Shown piece after piece: positions 45,144-54,909 of a stretch of DNA of 64,000 bases. The stretch lies in assembly GCA_012515235.1 (NCBI GenBank), contig JAAYYU010000009.1, forward strand, positions 1 to 64,000. The letters run 5' to 3'. The notes below the pieces were generated by a model that was not told where the DNA came from, did no database searches, and saw only the letters and a list, made by a program, of their open reading frames with translations. Each line of letters starts with the position of its first letter. The first letter of the stretch is position 1. The translations under genes were made by a program, and so were the position numbers. The stretch is from Candidatus Anammoximicrobium sp. GTDB taxonomy: Bacteria > Planctomycetota > Planctomycetia > Pirellulales > Pirellulaceae.

Positions 45144-46310
45144 TTAAGGCCGCGTCCGGAGAGAGCTTTCCTGCAGTTCCTGCAACGTCACCGTGGCCGT
45201 GACGGGGGCTCCGTCACGCATGATGCGAAGCGTCTGTTTCGAATCGATCGGCTTCTGCTCGACCACGTCCTGCAAGTCGCGCGGCCCCCGTACCCGCTCG
45301 CCCGCAAACTCCGTGATCACGTCGTTGACCTTCAGACCCGCGACATCCGCGGGGCCGCCGGGCACGACGTCGGCGACGAAAACGCCCGAACGCGGAGCCA
45401 GTTTCAGCTTCTGGGCAGCCTGCGGCGTCAGCTCTTCAATGCGAATGCCCAAGTACGCGCGGCGGACCGTGCCGCGCGTCAGCAGTTCCTGCGAAATCCA
45501 CTTGGCGCGATCCGTCGGGATCGCAAAACCGATGCCCTGATAGCCGCCGCTGCTGGACGCAATCGCCGTGTTGATGCCGACGACTTCGCCGTCCAGATTC
45601 ACCAGCGGGCCGCCCGAATTGCCGGGATTGATGGCCGCATCCGTCTGCAGCAGCCGCCCCCGTTGGATCTTCTCGATGCCCCGCCCTTTGCCGCTGATGA
45701 TGCCCGCGCTGACCGTGGCTTCCAACTCGAATGGGCTGCCGATCGCGATCACCCAGTCGCCGATCTTGAGCGATTCGGAATCGCCCAGGCGAGCGGCGCG
45801 CAGCTTCTGTCCCGCGTCCGGCTTGAACCGCACGATGGCCAGGTCGCTCAGCGGGTCCGTCTTTACCTCCGTCGCCTTCAGTTCCTGGCCGTCCTGCAGC
45901 CGCACGATCACCTCTTCCGCGTCCTGGACGACGTGATTGTTGGTCAGGATCACGCCGGCCGCATCGATGATGACGCCGGAGCCCACATTGGGGATGGTCG
46001 GATGCTCCGCCGCCCCTTGCCCTTCCTGCGACTCGCCGGGCGCGTCTTGGGGAAACAGCCGGCGAAAGCGGGGATCGTTCAACAGCCGCCGCAAGTCGTC
46101 CGGATCGGGCTTCGTCTTGGCCACCAGCGTTACGACGGAAGGCATCGCCGTCTCGGCCGCTTTCCGGAAAGCCAGCGACAAGCCGCGGGCGTGCCTGACG
46201 GCCTCCGACATGTTGTCCTGCTCGGCGGCCAGCACGTCCGCCGACAGAGTCGCGCAGATCGTCCAAGAGCAGAACCAACAGAACACGCGATTCCAACGCG
46301 GATGTGCCAT
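45144..46310 (-). CDS. HtrA/DegP-type serine protease with PDZ domain
   Basis: A 388-residue periplasmic protease. The signal peptide is cut near VLAAEQ. The trypsin-like domain has the catalytic triad His126 (LTNNHVV), Asp156 (LSDLAIV) and Ser232 (NPGNSGGP). One PDZ domain follows (TPQAAQKLKLAPRSGVFVADVVPGGPADVAGLKVNDVI). HtrA proteins clear misfolded envelope proteins. The ATG at 46310 has GGGGAG seven bases upstream; an in-frame TTG at 46313 is less likely. It is followed by mgtE 12 bases away. Confidence 0.93.
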   Translation of the reverse strand: MAHPRWNRVFCWFCSWTICATLSADVLAAEQDNMSEAVRHARGLSLAFRKAAETAMPSVVTLVAKTKPDPDDLRRLLNDPRFRRLFPQDAPGESQEGQGAAEHPTIPNVGSGVIIDAAGVILTNNHVVQDAEEVIVRLQDGQELKATEVKTDPLSDLAIVRFKPDAGQKLRAARLGDSESLKIGDWVIAIGSPFELEATVSAGIISGKGRGIEKIQRGRLLQTDAAINPGNSGGPLVNLDGEVVGINTAIASSSGGYQGIGFAIPTDRAKWISQELLTRGTVRRAYLGIRIEELTPQAAQKLKLAPRSGVFVADVVPGGPADVAGLKVNDVITEFAGERVRGPRDLQDVVEQKPIDSKQTLRIMRDGAPVTATVTLQELQESSLRTRP

Positions 46311-46831
46311 CAACGGGCTCCCCAGAATGCGAACAGGCTTCGTGCGTGAAAGACCGAGGCCTTATTATAGGGCTTCGTCGCTCCCGGCCAAAGGCCGCCG
46401 ACGGGCTTTAACCGTGACGTTACCGGGAATCCGGCAAACGCAGGCCGTTGACCCGCCGTTTTTGCCGCGTAGTCCGGCATTCCGCGTATTTCCGCGACCG
46501 GACAAGACTCTTGACCGGACAATCTCATTCGCAAATGCCTCCCAAAGCTCCCCGTCATGAACGCAGGCCAGGCCGCGGAACACGCCAAAGCGTACGTCCG
46601 GGCGGCACGCCACTGCCGTGCAGACGCCCCAAAACCTGAAAAAAGTTGAATCCAAGCCTCAACGCCTTGCGAACTTTTGAATGGAAGCGGAAACACGCCG
46701 CCGGAAAAACGCATGGCAGACGGTTGAAAAAAGCGGACAGGCACGTCGCACGGGCCGTCTTTGCTTGGGTTTCTCCGACGCAACTCGAAGCCAGCTCCCC
46801 TTCTGCCGTGGGCTGATTAGAAAGCGAGATC
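46311..46831. other. Divergent intergenic region (521 bases)
   Basis: This region separates the HtrA gene and the rightward SOUL-domain gene. Frames on both strands are short and unrelated to known proteins. The part around 46620-46720 is AT-richer than average and may hold the rightward promoter. Nothing else was recognised. Confidence 0.4.
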
Positions 46832-47494
46832 ATGACTGCTGAGAATCTGGTCTATAAAGCGTTTGCCTTGAGCGTTACGTTCGGGATCGCTGCGGCCAGC
46901 GTGTGCGCGGGCCAAGCACAGGCGACTCCGGAGCCGAGCAACACGATCGGCCAACTGGCCGTCGATCCGAGCTTCAAGCCCGTCGCGGAGGCTCCTTTGC
47001 CAAAGAACTTCCCCCCACACACTCCGGTCGGCAAGATCGAAGTGAAAAACTACCCGGCGTACCGGAAAGCCGAGGCGACGGGAGCGGTCGCATTCTGGAC
47101 CTTGTTCGGTCACATCAAAAGCGCGGACATTCCCATGACCGCGCCGGTGGAAATGTCGTACCAAGTGGACGGGCCGCCTGCCGGACGAGAACGAGCGATG
47201 GCCTTCTTGTACGAAAACCCCGAGACCGGTTCGCCTGGACGCCAGGGAAACGTCGAGGTCATCGACGTGCCGGCCGCTACGGTGCTGAGCGTCGGCGTGC
47301 GGGGGCCTAGGTCGGATGCGGTGCTCGCCGAGGCGGAGCGGATGCTCCGCACCTGGTTGGAACAGAACAAAACTCGCTACGAACAGGGTGGACCGATCCG
47401 AGTTATGGGCTACAACAGCCCCTTCGTCGCTCGCGACCGGCAGTTCTTCGAAGTACAAATGCCCATCCGTGACGGGACTGGAAAGACGGAGTGA
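46832..47494 (+). CDS. Secreted SOUL-family haem-binding-like protein
   Basis: A 220-residue protein with a signal peptide (ALSVTFGIAAASVCAGQAQA). The SOUL/HEBP fold shows in VKNYPAYRKAEATGA, FWTLFGHIKSADIPMTAPVEMSY, FLYENPETGSPG, VIDVPAATVLSVGVRG and PIRVMGYNSPFV. SOUL proteins bind haem or related tetrapyrroles in a loose pocket; a catalytic role is unproven. It is read alone, with hairpin copy C 22 bases after its stop. The ATG at 46832 is preceded by GCGAGA. Confidence 0.87.
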   Translation: MTAENLVYKAFALSVTFGIAAASVCAGQAQATPEPSNTIGQLAVDPSFKPVAEAPLPKNFPPHTPVGKIEVKNYPAYRKAEATGAVAFWTLFGHIKSADIPMTAPVEMSYQVDGPPAGRERAMAFLYENPETGSPGRQGNVEVIDVPAATVLSVGVRGPRSDAVLAEAERMLRTWLEQNKTRYEQGGPIRVMGYNSPFVARDRQFFEVQMPIRDGTGKTE

Positions 47495-47516
47495 GGAGCA
47501 GGAAGGCCTGCAGGAA

Positions 47517-47613
47517 GGGGTCAGGCTTACAGAATTCAATTTCGGCCGAGCAAGCTCGTACCATCTCGCTGGCGGCACGCTCGGCCGAAATTGAATTCTG
47601 TAAGCCTGACCCC
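47517..47613 (+). repeat. Dispersed 31-nt-loop hairpin, copy C
   Basis: Perfect 33-base arms (47517-47549 and 47581-47613) start GGGGTCAGGCTTACAG and end AATTTCGGCCGA, with a 31-base loop beginning GCAAGCTCGT on the plus strand. It lies between the convergent SOUL and beta-galactosidase-like genes and could also end transcription from both sides. The arm base after AATTT is C with G opposite, against G/C in copy A and T/A in copy B, so pairing is kept. Confidence 0.86.
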
Positions 47614-47631
47614 AGTTCGCTCGACCGCCTG

Positions 47632-50600
47632 CTATCGCGATCTTGCCTGCACGTCAAACGGCACGCTCAGGGTGCGGCCCGTGGCGACGTGCGTGGCGCG
47701 CAGCCGCCATGTGCCCGTGGGATCGTTCAGGGCCGGGGTGAACGAAAAGGTTCCCAGGGCGTTCCGGGTGAGCAGGTTGTGCGCGTAGTGCTTCAGTACT
47801 TCGCCGGCCGGGTTGAGCACCTCGACGCGGAGGCAGTGCAGGCCGGCTGGAGTCTGGACGCCGGTCTGGATCGCGAGGTCGAATGCCGCCGCCGCGCCGA
47901 GCGCCACCTTGGATGCCGCGGGCGTGACCGTCACGCCGTTCACTTCGTAGGGGAGCAGCGCGAAGATCTTCGGATCGCCCGGCAACAGTTCGGTTGGGAC
48001 ACTTTGCGCGTGGCCCAGCGGCTTTCCGGCCCGAACGTCGTAAAGCCAGGCCGGCGCAGGGAATTGGACGGTGACGTTTTGCGGCTTGACGCCCGCGGCG
48101 CGCTCGTCGCGCACGATCGAGACGTAATGGATCTGGTCGTTCTCGCCGTCGGTGAAACGGACGATTTCGCAGGCGTCCACATCGCCTCCGTCGGCCGTGA
48201 CGCGCACCTGCGGCCGGACGTTGACAAGATCCAGCAGGCGTGCGGCCAGTTGCCCAACGGCGTGCGTGTTGCCCCCGGCGTGCAGGCTTTCATACGGTTC
48301 GATGGCCATGTTGAGCAGCACCGCCCACCCCTTGCCGGCCTGCTGCACCAGCACGGCGGGCGCCGTTCCGGCCCTGGCCCAAGGCTGGGACCCGGCCGGC
48401 GCGACGTTCGCCGCGAAGGCCGGCATCGGCAATTCGGCTTGAAGCCCGCCGGCCTCGACGCGAATCGGCTCCTTGCCGGCTGGAATGGGCAAGCCGTTGC
48501 GCGTCACGCCGAACAGTCCGTCCAGCAGGCCCGGCTCGACGAGCCGGCAATGGTCGTCGAGGATGCCGGGCGCGGTGTCGGCGATCACCAGGCCCCCGGC
48601 TTCGACGAACTCGCGGATGGCTTGGGCCTCGGCAGGGCTGACCGCCGTCGAGGCGGGCATGAGCAGGGCCTTGTACTTGCCAAGCTGGCCTTGCTCGATC
48701 TGCTCGTAAGAGAGCATGTCGAATTGCAGGCCCAGGTCCTCGACCAGGCGGGCGAACCCCAGCTGGGCGCGCGAGTGGGTCCGGCCGGTGAGCGTGCCGG
48801 CGTGGACGCTGGCCTGGCTGTAGTGGATGGCTACGCCGTCCTGTTCGCGGCCGACGTGCAGCAGCAGTTTGCCGATGCCGGCCATGATCTCGGCGTGGGA
48901 CTCCTGCATCCAGGTGAACTGCGGGGCGGCCCGCAGGTCCGGGAACAGCAGCGCCGGGCCGGTGTTGTAGCTGGTCCAATACCAGCTGCTGTTGAAGCCG
49001 TGCAGCAGCAGGTCCCAGCCCAGCCGCTTGGCCGAGACTTCGTCGTAGTTCCCCGTGTGGTTGTACCAGGCGCCGACCACCGCGCCGGGCTGTTTCCAGC
49101 TGCGAAGATACTCGATTTGCGGCGGGCGGCAGGCGTAGACCTGCACCAGGTCGCAGGCCCGGCACAGCTGGTAGAAGTCGTACCCGTGCCAGCTGTTCAG
49201 ATCGAACACGCCGTCGAACCCGACGCGGGCCTCGGGATCGGAGCGGCGGATCGCCTCGCGGCCGACGGCGTGCGCCCGCGTGAGCACGCGGTCCATGTAC
49301 ATCCGATGATCGGCCCAGCGGGGCCAGTGGGCGGGCTGGTCCTTGACCTCGTCGAACGGGGCCGGCACGACGTCGGCCCAGCCGGCGAACGCGGTCCCCC
49401 AGGCGGCGTTCAGGGCGTCGAGCGACCCGTAACGTTTTTCGAGTTCGGCACGGAACGCGGCCAGGCACGTGGGCGACGTGCAAATGTCGAGCTTCCCGTG
49501 CACCAGGTAGTTTTCATCGCCCAGCGTGTAGGCCGGCGGGCCGAACAACGCCGCTCCGGCGGCCCGATCGGCCAGGCCGGCGGTCCAATTCTCCAGGTGC
49601 TTCGGATCGGTAAGGCAGGGCCGCCGCGGCCCGGCCGTGCCCTGCTGCGAGGAGATGCGCGTGATGTAGGGGACGCTTCGCAATCCCCATCGCGCCGCGT
49701 TGCGGCACGCCGCCGCCGCGCTGCCCGCGTCGCCGCCCGTCATGCCCGTGTTGTCGATCCAGTCCACGCCGCCGGCAGCCAATTCGCGATTGATGAAGTG
49801 CCGCACCGCGTGATTGCCGCCGTCGCTCCAGGCCAGGAAATGGAAGTCGTCCACCGTGGGGTCGGGCACGCTGAAGGTGGCGACCTGCTGGTCCAACAGC
49901 CGGTCGGCCTGCCGGAGCCGGGCACGCACTTCGTGCAGCAGGGCAACGGTCTGAGGCAGCTGGAACTGGAACGTCGCGGTCGCGCCGGTGAACGTGAGGC
50001 TCCGTTCCGCGATCCGCCGGCCCCGCGAATCGGACAGTTCCAATTCGATCCGGGCGCCGGCCAGCGGAGCGTTCAACGTGACGCTGCCCGCCACGGTTCC
50101 GCCCGGCGGAACGGCCGGCTCGTTCAGTGTGAGTGACTCGATGCGCGGTGCGCCGGACGCCAGGTCGGCGTGGCCCGTGGTCCAGCCGAGCGTCTTGCCG
50201 TCCTGCTTGACCCAGACGCTCACCAGCCGCGGCCCCGCGGCCGGTCCCGGCAGCGTCAGCACGTGCCGGCTCTCCCCGGCGGGCAGGTCGAGTTGCCGCT
50301 GGGCCCGCTCGCAGAATCCGCGCGCCGGATCATGGTCCAGCACCTCGATCACGGCGCCCGGCCAGGCACGCTCGGCATGGACCAGCACCTCGCCCGGCTG
50401 GTCGGTCCAGCGGATCTGCACGGCCGGCTCGCGGTTGGCCGTCCACAGAACGGCCGAGGCGACGAGACTGTGGAAGTAATCGTAATAGCCGAGTACGTCG
50501 GGGTCCTCGCGGCGGAGGCCGGGCGTCAGGCACAGCCGTCCACCGGCATAGTGCAACGCCAGCACTCGCCCCTTGCCGCAGCGGTAGGCGGTGGCGATCG

Positions 50601-52119
50601 GCCGATTCTCGGCGACCATTCGATCCAGGACCGGCAGCTTGGCGGCCGGCACGACGTCGGTCGTCCAGCCGGCCGGTTCCAACTGGTCTTTCAACTCGGC
50701 GAGCAAGCCCTGGGCGGCGCCCAGCAGGATCAGCCCTGCGCCGCCGCGGACCTTCTGGGCCAATTCCTTGCGCACGTGCTCCGGCATCAGCTTCGGCTGG
50801 ATTCCGCTGACGATCACACAGTCGTTGGCGGCGCGGAGCTTGTCGGCCATCTCGAACAGCACGTCGGTCTCGTTCTTCCGCGGATAGCCGTAGACGTCGT
50901 AGGAGCCGTACAGGTAGAGCGAGCCGGGGTCCAGCAGGCTGTCGGGCGCCGACACGGAAACGGTTTGGTACGCCACGTCGAGCCGCTGGGCCAGTTCGAC
51001 GGTCTCGCGCTGTTCCCAGCGCGGGGCGATCACCAGCACTCGGACCGGGCCGCCGGGCAACGGCTTGGCCCACGCCACGTGCGGCGTCGCCACCGTGTTG
51101 GTCATCTCGTCGAACGGCGTCGGCCGGCGGCGGGCCTGGGCCGCCTGGGCAAGCTCTTCCAGGCGCGACGGCGTCAGCCGGGTCGCGGGGACCGGACCCG
51201 CCAGCCAATCCGTTTCGGCCATCAGGGCCAGGTCGGCGGCGATCGTGGGGCCGGACTCGACCAGGTACCGGCGGAGCGGAGCCGCTGCATGTTGCGGCGT
51301 GAAGTCCCACACGCCCAGCGTAATCTTCCGGCCGCCCGGCTTGCTCCGGAACGTGGTCCGCACGTTGTAGGGGCTCAGCCCCACGACCGCGGCGTCGAGT
51401 TCCGCAGGCACGCAGACCACGCCGCACGGACCGGCCGCGGTCTTCACCGTTTGCAACAGTTCGTCGTACAACAGCGCCCAGGGCTCCCGGTCCTTGTCCA
51501 GCACGACGCTGGCGGGCGCCTCGACGTCGCGGACGGCGGTCGCCAGCCGCCGCTTGCGAGGCTCCTCGAAGCCCTGGGGATAAGCGCTCAGACTGACCTC
51601 CAACCGCTGGGCTGCGGTGTCCGCACCGAGCGCTACCTGGACCAGCAGCTTGTCGTCGCGGCCGCGAAGCAGCAGCCGCAGGTAGACCGGTCCCTGGGGC
51701 GTGGTCCACGTGCCTTCCAGCAACGCGTCGGGTCCGAATTGGCGAACGGGACGGAACTCGCCCGGCATGTCGTGCAGGCTCGTGCCGTCCACCTGGATGC
51801 CGATGAACGACTGGTAGTACCAGTTCGACCTGGCCGGCGACGACATGCCCAGCGCGATGAGCTTCCCTCGGGCCGCATCCCCGCGCGGCACGCATTTGCC
51901 CGGCGGCGTTCCTGCGGGGATGTCCACGGAGTAATCCAAGCCGTACGCGGCCAGGTCGTTGGCAAAGTGAAACTCCTGCTTCAACTGCCGGCTCGCGTCC
52001 GCCTTTTCCCAGCCACCGCGAACCCTCAGCAGCGCGTCGGCGGTTTCGGCCCAGGCCGTGCCGGCAAACAGAACGGCAAGCAATCCTGTGGCGATGGTCG
52101 TTTTTCGTAGTTGGGGCAT
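47632..52119 (-). CDS. Very large secreted GH42-like beta-galactosidase-type protein
   Basis: A 1495-residue protein with a signal peptide (cut near GTAWAETA). A beta-sandwich N-terminal region is followed by about 500 residues with flavodoxin-like or glutamine-amidotransferase-like text (VRVLVIAPRWEQRETVELAQRL). Next comes a GH42/GH-A-like barrel (DDFHFLAWSDGG, YTLGDENYLVHGKLDIC, HGYDFYQLCRACDLVQVY, VVGAWYNHTGNYDE). A beta-galactosidase trimerisation domain follows (QASVHAGTL, YKALLMPASTAVSPAEAQAI), then a C-terminal beta-sandwich. The Glu in LGDENY is a candidate acid/base. Substrate unknown. CAGGAGAG precedes the ATG. Confidence 0.83.
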   Translation of the reverse strand: MPQLRKTTIATGLLAVLFAGTAWAETADALLRVRGGWEKADASRQLKQEFHFANDLAAYGLDYSVDIPAGTPPGKCVPRGDAARGKLIALGMSSPARSNWYYQSFIGIQVDGTSLHDMPGEFRPVRQFGPDALLEGTWTTPQGPVYLRLLLRGRDDKLLVQVALGADTAAQRLEVSLSAYPQGFEEPRKRRLATAVRDVEAPASVVLDKDREPWALLYDELLQTVKTAAGPCGVVCVPAELDAAVVGLSPYNVRTTFRSKPGGRKITLGVWDFTPQHAAAPLRRYLVESGPTIAADLALMAETDWLAGPVPATRLTPSRLEELAQAAQARRRPTPFDEMTNTVATPHVAWAKPLPGGPVRVLVIAPRWEQRETVELAQRLDVAYQTVSVSAPDSLLDPGSLYLYGSYDVYGYPRKNETDVLFEMADKLRAANDCVIVSGIQPKLMPEHVRKELAQKVRGGAGLILLGAAQGLLAELKDQLEPAGWTTDVVPAAKLPVLDRMVAENRPIATAYRCGKGRVLALHYAGGRLCLTPGLRREDPDVLGYYDYFHSLVASAVLWTANREPAVQIRWTDQPGEVLVHAERAWPGAVIEVLDHDPARGFCERAQRQLDLPAGESRHVLTLPGPAAGPRLVSVWVKQDGKTLGWTTGHADLASGAPRIESLTLNEPAVPPGGTVAGSVTLNAPLAGARIELELSDSRGRRIAERSLTFTGATATFQFQLPQTVALLHEVRARLRQADRLLDQQVATFSVPDPTVDDFHFLAWSDGGNHAVRHFINRELAAGGVDWIDNTGMTGGDAGSAAAACRNAARWGLRSVPYITRISSQQGTAGPRRPCLTDPKHLENWTAGLADRAAGAALFGPPAYTLGDENYLVHGKLDICTSPTCLAAFRAELEKRYGSLDALNAAWGTAFAGWADVVPAPFDEVKDQPAHWPRWADHRMYMDRVLTRAHAVGREAIRRSDPEARVGFDGVFDLNSWHGYDFYQLCRACDLVQVYACRPPQIEYLRSWKQPGAVVGAWYNHTGNYDEVSAKRLGWDLLLHGFNSSWYWTSYNTGPALLFPDLRAAPQFTWMQESHAEIMAGIGKLLLHVGREQDGVAIHYSQASVHAGTLTGRTHSRAQLGFARLVEDLGLQFDMLSYEQIEQGQLGKYKALLMPASTAVSPAEAQAIREFVEAGGLVIADTAPGILDDHCRLVEPGLLDGLFGVTRNGLPIPAGKEPIRVEAGGLQAELPMPAFAANVAPAGSQPWARAGTAPAVLVQQAGKGWAVLLNMAIEPYESLHAGGNTHAVGQLAARLLDLVNVRPQVRVTADGGDVDACEIVRFTDGENDQIHYVSIVRDERAAGVKPQNVTVQFPAPAWLYDVRAGKPLGHAQSVPTELLPGDPKIFALLPYEVNGVTVTPAASKVALGAAAAFDLAIQTGVQTPAGLHCLRVEVLNPAGEVLKHYAHNLLTRNALGTFSFTPALNDPTGTWRLRATHVATGRTLSVPFDVQARSR

Positions 52120-52346
52120 GGCGGCTCTCCTGATCGAGTGGCGTCGAACGGGGAACGCCCTGCGGACTCGCGTCCCCCGCTCAGCCGGGACTGAGAAACT
52201 CAGCGGCGCATTGTATCACAAGACGACCGTCAAAGGTGCCGCTGCGAGTTGTCCCGCCCACGCGCGGGACGACGCGGGCGACGGGGCAAGCGGGCCAACG
52301 GCTCCGGTTGCGCGGGACGACATGGCCGCACCGCGATCCAGCAGGA

Positions 52347-54728
52347 TCACAAAGGCGGCTCGCCGGGCCCCGTTTCCACCAGGATCAGGCGGTCGATGGA
52401 GAAGGCGTTCCGCCGCGTTGATCCGTTCACGTAGGCCGGGCCTTCGAGTTTGAGCGAGAGGTAGGCGTCGTAGTGTTTCTGCTCCGGCAGGGCCGCGTTG
52501 TAGGCGGCCAGCAAACGCTGGTCGAAGACCCAGCTGTGGTGCGCATAGAAGTACATCGTCGGCGTGGCCTGCATGCGGCCGACGTAATGCCAGTGGTATT
52601 GTTCGTCGGCGGGAATCTCGCTGGGCTGCAGCACGCGCCTGACGAGGAACTTCGGGGTTTGCAGCGTGTCCGACAGGCCGAACTCCGGCGGCCTCTCGTG
52701 GTGGGCGGGCCGGCTTTCCGTCCAGACGTGGTCTTCGATCCGCCAGGCTTGCCCCAGGGCCGCCTCGGAATCCGCCGCGCGTCCCCGCGGCACCGGTCGG
52801 CCCGCGCCGGACGCCAGGGTCAAGAGCGGCCCGCAGAGGTCCACGATCCGCCGGCCCGCGAACCGCGGCGGCAGGGGCGGCAGCTCGCGCAGGTACGCCA
52901 GGCGAGCCCGGTCCGCGGCCACGCGGGCCTCCGAACGGCCGCCGTACTTGACGTAGGCCGCTGCATACAGACCTTCCAGGCGGTCCGCGACGGCCTGGCG
53001 CGAGAACGGCCAGTCGCCCTGATGCGCCAAGGCGTCCCAGAGGAAGAGCATCGTCTCGTCCAGCGGCAGCCGCTCCTGCCGCACGCGGGCCATGACGGCG
53101 GGGTCGCCGCCCGCCTTCGATTCCGCTTCGCCCAGCAAGGCGTCGGTCTGGAGGAAAAACGCGCGGTCCAAGTAGGCCCGACTGTGCGGCGGCACCGTGG
53201 CCAGCATCCCGGACTCCTCGGCCTGCCGCCGTTCGAGATACTCCAGCAGCCGCCGCATGGCCGCCGCGGCGGGACCGTAATACAGCGTCAGGAACTCGTC
53301 GATCAGCGGCTCGACCGGCTGGCGCGGATCCAGCAGCAGCCGGGCGCCCACGTAGTACTGCAGATCGGGGAAACTGTAGAAGCGGTGACTGCTGAGGGAC
53401 GCTTCCACAAAAAAATGCTGCAGACCGTGCTCGTGATAGAATCTCACGGTCTCGGCCGTGCCGCGGACGTTGACATACGGCCAGACCATCTGCTGCCCCC
53501 AGGGTCCCCAATAGTCGTGTACGTCCAGTCGCGAACCGAGCTTCGACCACGCTTCCCACTCCGCGCGCGCACCGGCGTTCAACGGATGGAGCATGCTCCG
53601 CAGCGTGTCCCGCTTGGGAGCCGTATTGAATTCCGCGCCGAGCTGCGCGATCCGGACCATGACGTTCTCGCGCGGCCGAATGCCCCTGGGGATGTCGCGG
53701 TAGTAGGTATAGGCGCTGGTGACCAGCACGACGTCCGGGTGCTCGCGGGCAAGGTCCTCGGCGATCGCGTTGGCAAAGTCCAGCACGATGCCGGCGTAGG
53801 AACCGTGGCGGTCCGCCAACGCCAGGCAACGCTCGCAATAGCATTTTCCGGAAGAACCGTCGTCCGGCACGAGCGAATAGTAACGCGGGAACGGCGCGCC
53901 CGTCCCCGCATCCTGGATGGCCCGCCGGTCCTTGTCGATGTAGCGCCGCAGCGCTACGCCGAACCGCCGCCGCACTTCGGGATGCGACATGCAGACTTGC
54001 GTGTCCCGCCGGCCATGCTGGGTGAGCGCGAAGAACTCCGGCTGGTCGAACAAGTCAGGCCAGTCGGCGACGTACCGGTGATGCGTGTGCGTGGTGTAAG
54101 GACTGCCGTACTTGACGCCATAGCCATACTTGGCCTCGATCTCGCGCCAGGCGTTGGAACAGGAGTTCATTCGACAGCGGACCTCGAAGGGCTGTCCCCG
54201 CGTCCAGCCGATCTCGCGGCGAGAGAAGGCCGGTTGCCCGCGGAGCGACAGGTCCGCCGGCACTGTCCAGGCATCCCGGCGCGGCACGTGCTCGGTCTGG
54301 GCGTCCAGGAACCGGACACCGCCCACCCGCTCGAGCAACTCATAAACGCCGTACAGCGTCCCGCGCGGGCGACCGCCGGTGACGATCAACTGGCCGTCCA
54401 CGGCCCGCACGCCCCACTCCTCCTCGCCCCAATCGGCGGCGTCCATCCCGTGCTTGGCAGCCAGCGCCGTCGGCCCCAGGAAGATGCCGCGGCCGCCGGA
54501 ATACTCGGACTCCGCAACGATCGGCAACTCCGCGCCCGTGCCGCGTTGCAGAAAGGCCGCCAGTTCCTCTGCGGCGAACCGTTCCGCCTCGCTGGGGCAA
54601 GCGCCGAGCACGATCGCGAACTCGCTGTGACGGTCCCGCGCCAAGACCAGCGGCGGCGCAGCGGCCGACGCCGAACGGTCTGCAGCAAACCAGGAGAACA
54701 GCACGAGGAAAGGTACGAGGTGCTTCAT
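52347..54728 (-). CDS. Secreted DUF4838 protein with GH20-type N-terminal domain
   Basis: A 793-residue protein with a signal peptide (cut near SASAAAPP). The N-terminus resembles the carbohydrate-binding domain of hexosaminidases (EFAIVLGACPSEAERFAAEEL, GTLYGVYELLERVGGVRF). The DUF4838 core follows (VRCRMNSCSNAWREIEAKYG, YYSLVPDDGSSGKCYCERC, VTSAYTYYRDIPRG, DYWGPWGQQMVWPYVNVRG). A tail of about 200 residues ends the protein. DUF4838 proteins are common in planctomycete polysaccharide loci; the reaction is unknown. The start at 54728 gives the leader; 181 bases separate it from the next gene upstream, so the two may share a transcript. Confidence 0.8.
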   Translation of the reverse strand: MKHLVPFLVLFSWFAADRSASAAAPPLVLARDRHSEFAIVLGACPSEAERFAAEELAAFLQRGTGAELPIVAESEYSGGRGIFLGPTALAAKHGMDAADWGEEEWGVRAVDGQLIVTGGRPRGTLYGVYELLERVGGVRFLDAQTEHVPRRDAWTVPADLSLRGQPAFSRREIGWTRGQPFEVRCRMNSCSNAWREIEAKYGYGVKYGSPYTTHTHHRYVADWPDLFDQPEFFALTQHGRRDTQVCMSHPEVRRRFGVALRRYIDKDRRAIQDAGTGAPFPRYYSLVPDDGSSGKCYCERCLALADRHGSYAGIVLDFANAIAEDLAREHPDVVLVTSAYTYYRDIPRGIRPRENVMVRIAQLGAEFNTAPKRDTLRSMLHPLNAGARAEWEAWSKLGSRLDVHDYWGPWGQQMVWPYVNVRGTAETVRFYHEHGLQHFFVEASLSSHRFYSFPDLQYYVGARLLLDPRQPVEPLIDEFLTLYYGPAAAAMRRLLEYLERRQAEESGMLATVPPHSRAYLDRAFFLQTDALLGEAESKAGGDPAVMARVRQERLPLDETMLFLWDALAHQGDWPFSRQAVADRLEGLYAAAYVKYGGRSEARVAADRARLAYLRELPPLPPRFAGRRIVDLCGPLLTLASGAGRPVPRGRAADSEAALGQAWRIEDHVWTESRPAHHERPPEFGLSDTLQTPKFLVRRVLQPSEIPADEQYHWHYVGRMQATPTMYFYAHHSWVFDQRLLAAYNAALPEQKHYDAYLSLKLEGPAYVNGSTRRNAFSIDRLILVETGPGEPPL

Positions 54729-54909
54729 GGCAGGTCCAGGGAACGGGGGCTTCGCGGTTGTGTCTGAACCGAAACTCGCCAAACGCCTCCGGCTACAATA
54801 ATGCCTGAAGGCTCAAGAATCCACTCGCGATCATCTGCAATCCGGGACGGCGTTGCCGGCTGGCCCCAGGCCTTGATCGGGTCGTCGTGACGCCGGTTGC
54901 ACGGACGGC

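Noticed and set aside
46310-46783. A 157-codon minus-strand frame upstream of HtrA
   Set aside because: No ribosome site, no domain, and it overlaps the promoter region of two divergent genes.
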